This document shows positions 1-4,955 of a stretch of 5,049 nt of DNA, one piece after another (positions within the stretch are counted from its first letter, which is position 1; each line of letters begins with the position of its first letter). The notes under the pieces were generated by a model that was given only the letters and a program-made list of their open reading frames with translations, was not told the origin of the DNA and did no database searches. A program made the position numbers and the translations under genes. Source of the DNA: JBMOLK01 sp049325575 (GTDB lineage: Bacteria > Bacillota > Clostridia > Acetivibrionales > Acetivibrionaceae); NCBI GenBank assembly GCA_049325575.1, contig JBMOLK010000284.1, positions 1 through 5,049 of the forward strand, given 5' to 3'.

Positions 1-33
1 GTAAAAAGAGCACAATAATATTATTGTACTCTT
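1..33 (-). terminator. Palindromic hairpin with T-run, probable terminator
   Basis: Positions 6-33 form a 28-bp inverted repeat with a single mismatch (11 against 28) and no spacer at the centre. On the minus strand the hairpin ends in CTCTTTTTAC, giving a short T-run, so it could terminate the MATE transcript about 160 nt after the stop. The stem is AT-rich (GAG/CTC and C/G pairs only near the ends), so it is weaker than the other terminators in the window. On the plus strand only TT follows. Confidence 0.55.
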
Positions 34-151
34 ATAAAAATCGTAGGTATGGGCATCCAATCTCCACAGTCTTATTATTACCGTGGAAATATATTCTACC
101 CGGTTTTATTGCAGTAGATGTTTGCATCCTGTAAAATGGTGTATTTTTCAT
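32..151 (-). CDS. Possible small ORF, 39 aa, unknown
   Basis: After the MATE stop, the minus strand holds an ATG-to-TAA frame of 39 codons, starting MKNTPFYRMQTSTAIKPGRI and containing YFHGNNKTVEIGCPYLRFL. The frame is open for only 9 codons upstream of the ATG. The best Shine-Dalgarno candidate is a weak GGG 5 nt before the ATG, poorer than those of the other genes here. The peptide is basic, not hydrophobic, with one Cys and no signal peptide. It begins 38 nt after the MATE stop, and its TAA falls in the stem of the hairpin at 6-33. It may be a small protein, a decayed gene fragment, or simply the 3' untranslated region of the MATE transcript. I do not recognise it. Confidence 0.3.
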   Translation of the reverse strand: MKNTPFYRMQTSTAIKPGRIYFHGNNKTVEIGCPYLRFL

Positions 152-189
152 ACTGACCCAAGTTTTCCAAAGGACTTAAGATTTAAAGC

Positions 190-1536
190 TTAGATCTCAA
201 TATCTGCCCATTTCTTTTCCTGGAATCTTCTTAGCATAATTAAATTAAAAATCAGAAGAGCAATAATTTCCGATATCCAAACACTCTTTATTCCTACATT
301 CCAGAATCTTATAAGTATATAAGTTAAAGGAACAAAGACAAACCAAAGACGTATGGATGTTAGAACCATGACTGTTCTTGTGTCCCCTGCTCCCCTTAGA
401 GCCCCTGATATTACAATTACAAACCCCAGAAGCGGCTGGTCAAAACCTGCAATGATAAGCGGTACAATAAGCTCTTTAATTACTTCAGGATCATTAGAAA
501 ATATCCCGGCTATCTGCGCAGGAAATAAAAGAAAGACAATGCCAATAAAAATCCCCCATAGAATCCCCAGACCTATACTTATGTAGCCTGTATGAATGGC
601 CTTGTTCTTGTCCTTTTCACCAAGAGCCTTGCCTACCAAAGTAGCAGCAGCTATGGAGATACCTATTGCCGGCATATAGGAAATTGACTCAATTGTAATA
701 AGTATTCTAAAGGCCGCCTCCGATGTTGTATCCAATATGGTTATTATTATTCCCATAGCAAAAAAGGATGTTTGCATTAAAAACTGTTCCAGTCCCGCAG
801 AACTGCTTAGATTCCATAAAGGTCTGAAAATCTCCTTTGTTATCCTTAAATCCATAAGCTTTAGCTTTAAGTACTCATTTCCTCTTAAAAGTATAACAAT
901 ATATAAAACCGCTCCTACACCCCTTGATATGGTTGTAGAGAGGGCAGCACCTTCTATCCCCATCTTAGGGAATATTCCTATACCGTTTATCAACAGGTAA
1001 TTACCTATAATATTTAGTATATTGACTAGTGACGTTACAAACATAGGCGTTCTTGTATCCTCAACACCCCTAAGTGATGCTGATACAGCAAAGGATATAA
1101 ACATAAAAATCTGACTGTAGGATACTATGTTAAGATACGACACACTCATTTCGAATACTTCTTTTGTAGTATCAAATATCCTCATGGTATGACTTCCAAA
1201 TGCCACACTTAGTATTGTTATTACAATACCTATAAGGATATTGAAAAATAAATTTTGTCCTGCAACCTGGTTAAGTCTGCTGTAGTTTTTTTCTCCATAG
1301 CTTCTTGAGATTAAAGCTGTGGCACCAACATTAAAGGATGAGAATACAAATATGATTGTAAAAACCAGCTGGTTTGCATTCCCAGCAGCAGAAATAGCTT
1401 CATTGCCTATATATTTGCTGATCATGATAGTGTCTGCCATACCAACAAGAGTATTTAGCGCCATTTCAATTATAGCTGGCAGAGAAATGGTTATTATGGA
1501 TAAAATCAATGCTTTGTTATTTCTTACAAACTGCAT
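190..1536 (-). CDS. MATE-family multidrug/toxin efflux transporter
   Basis: A predicted cytoplasmic-membrane antiporter that expels organic, often cationic, compounds using a Na+ or H+ gradient. The 448-aa length and about 12 hydrophobic segments (near 8-31, 55-78, 95-113, 130-153, 165-185, 194-216, 240-265, 275-300, 315-337, 355-378, 388-410, 415-437) fit the family. Motifs include VGMADTIMISKYIGNEAISA at 31-50, ALISRSYGEKNYSRLNQVAG at 74-93, and the internal duplication LRGVEDTRTP (155-164) and LRGAGDTRTV (380-389), the loop repeated in each six-helix half. The start ATG has GGGGTG 8 nt upstream. It follows the terminator of the LRR-dockerin gene and probably has its own promoter. The frame is intact. 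Substrate and coupling ion cannot be read from the sequence, and a NorM versus DinF placement is not attempted. Confidence 0.93.
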   Translation of the reverse strand: MQFVRNNKALILSIITISLPAIIEMALNTLVGMADTIMISKYIGNEAISAAGNANQLVFTIIFVFSSFNVGATALISRSYGEKNYSRLNQVAGQNLFFNILIGIVITILSVAFGSHTMRIFDTTKEVFEMSVSYLNIVSYSQIFMFISFAVSASLRGVEDTRTPMFVTSLVNILNIIGNYLLINGIGIFPKMGIEGAALSTTISRGVGAVLYIVILLRGNEYLKLKLMDLRITKEIFRPLWNLSSSAGLEQFLMQTSFFAMGIIITILDTTSEAAFRILITIESISYMPAIGISIAAATLVGKALGEKDKNKAIHTGYISIGLGILWGIFIGIVFLLFPAQIAGIFSNDPEVIKELIVPLIIAGFDQPLLGFVIVISGALRGAGDTRTVMVLTSIRLWFVFVPLTYILIRFWNVGIKSVWISEIIALLIFNLIMLRRFQEKKWADIEI

Positions 1537-1586
1537 AAAGAGAGCACCCCAAATAAAAATTTATATTATTCTGACACAAAACATTG

Positions 1587-1615
1587 ATTTTAGCAAGAGG
1601 ATAAAATTCTTTAAA
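1587..1615 (-). promoter_or_regulatory. Possible promoter of the MATE gene
   Basis: On the minus strand TTTAAA (1610-1615) and TAAAAT (1587-1592) are separated by exactly 17 bp. They match the -35 and -10 consensus at 4/6 and 5/6. Transcription would begin near 1580, giving a leader of about 40 nt, and the site lies after the upstream terminator. The DNA is AT-rich, so chance matches are easy; a nearby TATAAA at about 1562-1567 is an alternative -10. Confidence 0.3.
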
Positions 1616-1641
1616 CTATTTTATAGCAAATAAAAAGTTAA

Positions 1642-1678
1642 AAGGACTGCCTCACTATTATTTCGTATGGCAGCCCTT
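1642..1678 (-). terminator. Terminator of the LRR-dockerin gene
   Basis: On the minus strand AAGGGCTGCC (1669-1678) pairs with GGCAGTCCTT (1642-1651) around a 17-nt loop, followed by TTAACTTTTTATTT. The stem is complete only on the minus-strand RNA, where the odd position is a G-U pair; on the plus strand it is an A-C mismatch. This favours minus-strand use. It begins 46 nt after the TGA stop codon of the LRR-dockerin gene. Confidence 0.8.
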
Positions 1679-1724
1679 AATACATTCATAATTCTTTTTT
1701 TTGTTAATTACCTTAAAAACGTAA

Positions 1725-3617
1725 TCACTTTATTATGCCAAGTATAAGTCTTTTTAGCAATGTATAGTCTGTAGAATTTACAAAGCCGTCCTTGTTAATA
1801 TCTGCCGCATCCCAGTTTAGTGAAATATCATCATCGCCTAATCTTTTTAAAATACCAAGAATAAGCCTTTTTGCCAGTGTAAGATCTGTAGAATTTATTA
1901 AGCCGTCATTATTTATATCGCCATACCTAAATGCCGGAGTTGGTGAAGCTGAAGAAGATGGTGATGGCGTGGGAATTACAGGTGACGGGCTTGGCCTTAT
2001 AGGTGTAGGTGTTGGTGTAGATGGTGGCATTGGTGTAAGTGTATCAACTGTGAAGTCTCTAAACCTCAGGCGGATGTAAATTTGACTTAAAGGAGAATAG
2101 TCGGTTATAGGATTACCGCTAAGGTATAAAGTCGATAATTCGGTAAGATTGCTTAACGCATTTATATCGCTTATTTGATTATTATTTAAATACAATTGAT
2201 TAAGGCCTGTCAAATGACTTATAGTGCTTATATCGGTTATTTGATTGTAACCAAGATTTAGCCATGTTACATTGGAAAGATTTCTTAAAGGGCTTATATC
2301 GGTTATTTGATTATTTTTTATATCCAAACTCTGCAAGCCAGTTAAACTGCTTATAGGGCTAAGATCACTAATTTGATTATTATTAAGATTCAACTTGGTC
2401 AAATATTTAAGATTACTTAAAGGACTTAAGTCTCTAACCTGGTTATTGCTTAGATTTATACTTAACATATCTGTCATGCTGGCTAAAGGACTTAGGTCAG
2501 CTATTTCATTGTTACTGATATCCAAATGCACATAGGGAAATTTACTTATGAGGCTTATGTCTCTTATTTTATTATTATTTAAACTTATATGCCTTAAGTT
2601 TGGCAAATCTTTTAAGGGATTTATGTCACTAACCTGGTTATGTTCAAACAGTAACCATGATAACTCAGTCTTATTGCTTAATGCACTTATATCAGTTATT
2701 TGGTTTCTATACATATACAAGGTTTTAAGCTTTAATAAATTGGCCAGCGCACTAATATCACTAATTTGATTTTCAGCGATTCGTAAATCCGCTATATTGG
2801 TTAAATTGGCCAATGGGCTTATATCAGTTATTTGATTGCTGCTAAGAGACAGGAGCTCCAAATTTGTCAAACTACTCAATGGGCTTATGTCAGTAATCTG
2901 TGTACCGATTAGCGCCAAAGATCTCAAATTTGTTAAATTACCTATATCACTTATCTCACATTTACCGGTATACAACAGTGATAAATCGCTCAAACTTGTT
3001 ACACAGCTTATTAGGCTTAAGTCGGCAACTTGACCCCTTTCGATAAATAAGGATCTTAAATTGGTCAACTTGCTAAGGGGACTAAAATTGTCTCCCAGTA
3101 AATTTGGTCCTGATAAATAAAGCCTTGTTAAGTTGGTTAGATACTGCATTCCTTCAAAATTACCTGTTCCACCAGCCCAAATTTCTATTTCAGTAATACG
3201 TCTGGTATCACCATACAAAATATCACCGGTAGGCTTTCCAATATAGGCTCTTATAGCTTTTTCAATTCTCTCATCAGGAAAATATATAACTGCGTCATCA
3301 GGTATATCACCATCTAATGGTGGATTTACTGGTGTGGCTGTAGGTGTTGGTAATAACTCCGGTGGTGTTGGTGTTGGAGTAGTTGATATTGTAGGTGTTG
3401 GAAAAATACATGGTGATGGTGGTGTAGGTGTATGAAGAAGCCATGGCGGAGTAGGAGTAGGTGTTACGGTTGGAGTAGGCGGCGGCGGTGTCACAGATGC
3501 CGACCCGGCCGAAACTACACCTTCTAGTGCCTGTGAATACATGGTGACAGATAAGCTGCTAAAGATTAGAATCGTTGTCACCAATAAGCATAACAATTTT
3601 TTCCTCTTAACATGCAT
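1725..3617 (-). CDS. Secreted leucine-rich-repeat protein with C-terminal type I dockerin
   Basis: A predicted non-catalytic cellulosome-associated protein of 630 aa. The frame stays open for 16 codons further upstream, but GGGGGG 7 nt before the ATG at 3615-3617 and the signal peptide starting there (MHVKRKK) fix the start. Order: signal peptide 1-30 (hydrophobic 8-24, cleavage probably after SQA); Pro/Thr linker about 43-100; N-cap about 101-159 containing FPDERIEKAIRAYIGKPTGD, typical of this LRR class; about 16 leucine-rich repeats at 160-512 of the internalin/SDS22 type (LxxLxxLxLxxNxIxDIxPLxx); second Pro/Thr/Ser linker about 526-562; dockerin about 566-629. LRR arrays of this kind bind proteins or glycans. 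The dockerin should attach the protein to a type I cohesin on a scaffoldin, or to a cell-surface cohesin. No glycosidase, protease or sortase motif is visible. It is followed by its own terminator and appears monocistronic. The ligand is unknown. Confidence 0.95.
   Translation of the reverse strand: MHVKRKKLLCLLVTTILIFSSLSVTMYSQALEGVVSAGSASVTPPPPTPTVTPTPTPPWLLHTPTPPSPCIFPTPTISTTPTPTPPELLPTPTATPVNPPLDGDIPDDAVIYFPDERIEKAIRAYIGKPTGDILYGDTRRITEIEIWAGGTGNFEGMQYLTNLTRLYLSGPNLLGDNFSPLSKLTNLRSLFIERGQVADLSLISCVTSLSDLSLLYTGKCEISDIGNLTNLRSLALIGTQITDISPLSSLTNLELLSLSSNQITDISPLANLTNIADLRIAENQISDISALANLLKLKTLYMYRNQITDISALSNKTELSWLLFEHNQVSDINPLKDLPNLRHISLNNNKIRDISLISKFPYVHLDISNNEIADLSPLASMTDMLSINLSNNQVRDLSPLSNLKYLTKLNLNNNQISDLSPISSLTGLQSLDIKNNQITDISPLRNLSNVTWLNLGYNQITDISTISHLTGLNQLYLNNNQISDINALSNLTELSTLYLSGNPITDYSPLSQIYIRLRFRDFTVDTLTPMPPSTPTPTPIRPSPSPVIPTPSPSSSASPTPAFRYGDINNDGLINSTDLTLAKRLILGILKRLGDDDISLNWDAADINKDGFVNSTDYTLLKRLILGIIK
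1728..1928 (-). other. Type I dockerin module (two Ca-binding repeats)
   Basis: Two duplicated calcium-binding F-hand segments: GDINNDGLINSTDLTLAKRL and ADINKDGFVNSTDYTLLKRL, each continuing ILGI. Calcium ligands follow the D-x-N-x-D-G-x-x-N-x-x-D spacing in both. The cohesin-recognition Ser-Thr pair is present in both halves (residues 576-577 and 615-616), with KR further along. This near-perfect symmetry is what allows dual-mode binding to type I cohesins in C. thermocellum, and the residues match that specificity rather than the Ala-Leu/Ile type of C. cellulolyticum. Confidence 0.95.
1932..2042 (-). repeat. Pro/Thr/Ser linker 2 before the dockerin
   Basis: About 37 residues built from TPTPTP, PSPSP and TPSPSSSASP units, joining the end of the LRR domain to the dockerin. 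Unlike linker 1 it has no Trp or Cys and looks like an ordinary cellulosomal spacer. Confidence 0.8.
2082..3140 (-). repeat. Array of about 16 leucine-rich repeats (66-bp unit)
   Basis: Tandem imperfect 22-residue repeats with consensus LTNLxxLxLxxNQITDISPLSN. The first unit is 24 residues, the tenth (starting FPYVHLDISNNEIAD) is 21, and the rest are 22. Nearby units remain similar at DNA level: gcttatatcggttatttga occurs at 2226 and again exactly 66 bp later at 2292, with near-copies around 2161 and 2818. The regular IxDIxPL pattern is that of internalin-like LRRs, which form a curved solenoid. Confidence 0.95.
3318..3491 (-). repeat. Pro/Thr-rich linker 1 (irregular)
   Basis: About 58 residues rich in TPTP and PPTP units, visible on the plus strand as repeated ggtgttggtgt-type sequence. 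It separates the mature N-terminus from the LRR domain. Unusually for a cellulosomal linker it is broken by hydrophobic islands PPWLLHTP and PCIFPTP, including one Trp and one Cys, and by ELLP. Such linkers are usually flexible, extracellular and often O-glycosylated; that is family knowledge, not shown here. Confidence 0.75.
3528..3617 (-). other. Sec signal peptide of the LRR-dockerin protein
   Basis: Residues 1-30: basic n-region HVKRKK, hydrophobic core LLCLLVTTILIF, then polar SSLSVTMYSQA with a likely signal peptidase I site after Ala30. Cys10 is too early and in the wrong context for a lipobox. This predicts Sec export, as expected for a dockerin protein. Confidence 0.85.
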
Positions 3618-3624
3618 TTTAATA

Positions 3625-3630
3625 CCCCCC
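3625..3630 (-). promoter_or_regulatory. G-run ribosome binding site fixing the LRR-dockerin start
   Basis: GGGGGG on the minus strand is 7 nt upstream of the ATG at 3615-3617. It falls inside the longest possible frame, so the 16 codons upstream are probably untranslated leader. They would also put a non-signal sequence in front of the signal peptide. Confidence 0.7.
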
Positions 3631-3707
3631 GAAAAAAAATTTATAAAACGGCTTTTTAGAACCATTTTAACCTTATCTAAAGATACATATTTTTACATCC
3701 AGCTTAT

Positions 3708-3713
3708 ATTATA
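3708..3713 (-). promoter_or_regulatory. Possible -10 element upstream of the LRR-dockerin gene
   Basis: The minus strand carries a perfect TATAAT about 90 bp upstream of the chosen start codon, in the 233-bp AT-rich gap between this gene and the 90-aa gene. A transcript from here would have a leader of roughly 80 nt. No good -35 hexamer sits 16-18 bp further upstream (the best is TTCCAT at 17 bp), and in AT-rich DNA a TATAAT alone is weak evidence. The rest of the gap holds a short palindrome, GGTATTAATATACC (3806-3819), and no gene. Confidence 0.25.
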
Positions 3714-3850
3714 TCATTATATTTACAGTTATGGAATACATAATTCATACTGCAAACAAATATTAATAAATCCATATTATAGTTTACATAAGTTGTTTTG
3801 ATAGGGGTATTAATATACCTGTAATAAGATTAAAAAGTAGTATTTAAAAG

Positions 3851-4123
3851 TTATCTCCCGTTATTTATTTTCTCTCTGACAACTCTCTCTTCATCATCAC
3901 TAAATCTTTCGATATCTTTATTTACACTTGGCTCGGCATTCTCATTCTTGGAGAATATCTTTTCCATTTCCAACCGGTTTTTGGCATTAATCTCTTCAAT
4001 CTTGACCGAAGCATCTGCTTTAATTTGCTCTTTCTTTAGCCTGTATTGTATTATCTGGTTTGTCACAGCTACTATGACTATTGATGATGCTATTATTAAT
4101 GGAACTATAATGTTTTGATCCAT
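3851..4123 (-). CDS. Small single-pass membrane protein, 90 aa, unknown function
   Basis: The frame opens at an ATG six codons upstream (4139-4141), but the Shine-Dalgarno AAAGGAG lies inside that extension and points to the ATG at 4121-4123, giving a protein starting MDQNIIVPLI. Residues 5-26 form one hydrophobic helix. The following YRLKKEQIK is basic, which by the positive-inside rule places the C-terminal part in the cytoplasm. Residues 27-90 are highly charged and probably helical, with a possible coiled coil at about 32-58 (KIEEINAKNRLEMEKIF). I see no catalytic motif or metal-binding residues and do not recognise the family. The gene stands alone, between a terminator upstream and a 233-bp gap before the LRR-dockerin gene. 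The good Shine-Dalgarno site and codon structure support a real gene. Confidence 0.75.
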   Translation of the reverse strand: MDQNIIVPLIIASSIVIVAVTNQIIQYRLKKEQIKADASVKIEEINAKNRLEMEKIFSKNENAEPSVNKDIERFSDDEERVVREKINNGR

Positions 4124-4131
4124 CTTAAAAT

Positions 4132-4138
4132 CTCCTTT
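4132..4138 (-). promoter_or_regulatory. Ribosome binding site that sets the start of the 90-aa gene
   Basis: AAAGGAG on the minus strand stands 8 nt before the ATG at 4121-4123. The upstream in-frame ATG (4139-4141) directly abuts this site and has no comparable motif before it, so the shorter protein is preferred. Confidence 0.8.
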
Positions 4139-4269
4139 CAAAGTTTTCTTAAGTCAATCAACCCTTTACTAAATTCACCTTCAACAATATATATTTATTC
4201 TTTAATTAAATTTAAGCAGAATTAAATATATTTTACAATAATTTTCTTAGGTAAGGAAGCAATATAAAC

Positions 4270-4314
4270 AAAAAAATATGCTGCCCGAGATATTAAATAT
4301 CTCATGACAGCATA
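4270..4314 (-). terminator. Rho-independent terminator of the 183-aa gene
   Basis: On the minus strand a long hairpin starts about 40 nt after the TAA. The outer stem is TATGCTG/CAGCATA (4308-4314 with 4277-4283) and the inner stem GAGATATT/AATATCTC (4296-4303 with 4287-4294), separated by a small internal loop and closed by a very tight apex. Seven T residues follow (4270-4276). On the plus strand the same hairpin is followed by TCTTTTT, so weaker bidirectional action is possible, although no plus-strand gene is present to use it. Confidence 0.85.
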
Positions 4315-4355
4315 CTCTTTTTATACAATGCTTAATTTATTACAACACTATTAAA

Positions 4356-4907
4356 TTACTGCTTTTCTTCCTTACGGTCTTTGAATTTTTCTATCTGATT
4401 TTTAAAACCTTTTTCCAGCTTTTCCTTAACCTTTTCTTTTTGTTCTTCATTTTCTACAAGAACTTCCCCGTGGACAGGAACTGCTGTATACCAGTTCATT
4501 TCTTCGTTGTATCTTGTTACGAATATATAGGTATTACCTTCTTTAAGCGGCTTATTATTGTCAACAGTATAAGTAACACCATTTTCTTCTCCACCAAGGC
4601 AATTAACAATTACACTTCCTTCCAATTCCCCTTTGATATTGGAAAGTACTTCTACCTTATACTGGGTCTCTGGCGTTTCTCCAAGCTTAACCTTGCCCTC
4701 CGGTCCAACAACCTTGCCAATAAAGACATTGTCTGAAAATCCCACCAATTCACGTTCATCCATGACATTTATTGCACTTTCGGTCATTATATTGACATTA
4801 TCAACCTTTAAAGATTGCATGCTGACCAAGAGGCACACAGCCATAACTAATGTCATACCTACCAGAACCAAAGTAAACTTTTTGCTATTTATTAATCTTG
4901 AAAACAT
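4356..4907 (-). CDS. Membrane-anchored or secreted protein of unknown function, 183 aa
   Basis: The start is an ATG preceded by GGGGG with 6-nt spacing; the stop is TAA. The N-terminus has a short basic segment (residues 4-10) and a hydrophobic helix at about 11-30, which is either an uncleaved signal anchor or a signal peptide. Cys25 sits in VMAVC, which does not fit a lipobox, so a lipoprotein is unlikely. Residues 31-152 form an apparently extracytoplasmic, beta-rich domain with VFIGKVV, TQYKVEVLSNIKGEL, NCLGGEENGVTYTV and LKEGNTYIFVTRYNEE. This pattern resembles small secreted clostridial and Bacillus proteins with an OB/TIMP-like beta-barrel, but that is a weak recollection, not an assignment. 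Residues 153-183 are almost entirely Lys/Glu and probably helical. A cre-like palindrome precedes the gene and a strong hairpin terminator follows it. Function unknown. Confidence 0.85.
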   Translation of the reverse strand: MFSRLINSKKFTLVLVGMTLVMAVCLLVSMQSLKVDNVNIMTESAINVMDERELVGFSDNVFIGKVVGPEGKVKLGETPETQYKVEVLSNIKGELEGSVIVNCLGGEENGVTYTVDNNKPLKEGNTYIFVTRYNEEMNWYTAVPVHGEVLVENEEQKEKVKEKLEKGFKNQIEKFKDRKEEKQ

Positions 4908-4929
4908 ATTAATCCCCCTATAGACTTAT

Positions 4930-4945
4930 TTGATAACGGTATCAA
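4930..4945 (+). promoter_or_regulatory. Operator-like palindrome matching the cre (CcpA) consensus
   Basis: The sequence TTGATAACGGTATCAA has 6-bp perfect inverted arms around a centre containing CG. It fits every position of the Bacillus cre consensus WTGNNARCGNWWWCAW and also the older form TGWNANCGNTNWCA. These sites bind CcpA, and related LacI-family repressors use similar CG-centred palindromes. It lies between the stop of the upstream partial gene and the start of the 183-aa gene, 22 bp before that ATG, where a bound repressor could block initiation or elongation. A perfect 10-bp palindrome, ATCAATTGAT (4941-4950), overlaps its right arm. The match is seen directly; the regulator and effect are inferred. 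Confidence 0.4.
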
Positions 4946-4955
4946 TTGATCATGC

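Noticed and set aside
34..60. Weak resemblance of aaaaatcgtaggtatggg to part of a clostridial type I-B CRISPR repeat
   Set aside because: Only a few short blocks match from memory, the sequence is single-copy here, and there are no spacers or repeated units.
161..178. Imperfect short hairpin aagttttccaaaggactt after the MATE stop
   Set aside because: Stems are only 2 and 4 bp and no T-run follows; not convincing as a terminator.
353..1000. Plus-strand open frames of 77 and 87 codons inside the MATE gene
   Set aside because: They lie antisense to a full-length, clearly recognisable transporter and have no family features or convincing ribosome binding site.
1792..3033. Plus-strand open frames within the LRR-dockerin gene
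   Set aside because: They are antisense reflections of the LRR repeats and Gly/Val-rich reversals of the Pro/Thr linker, a predictable by-product of the repeats.
3618..3665. 16-codon N-terminal extension of the LRR-dockerin frame
   Set aside because: The extension contains the GGGGGG ribosome binding site and would precede a well-formed signal peptide, so the internal ATG is the better start.
3541..3801. Plus-strand 86-codon frame covering the signal peptide and upstream gap
   Set aside because: It overlaps the signal-peptide codons antisense, has no good ribosome binding site, and its composition is that of AT-rich noncoding DNA.
4440..4923. Plus-strand frames of 98 and 96 codons over the 183-aa gene
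   Set aside because: They are antisense to a gene with a good start, a signal-anchor and its own terminator; there is no supporting ribosome binding site or family signal.
4909..4945. TTGATA-17 bp-TATAGG as a promoter for the 183-aa gene
   Set aside because: It would start transcription at or beyond the ribosome binding site, leaving no usable leader.
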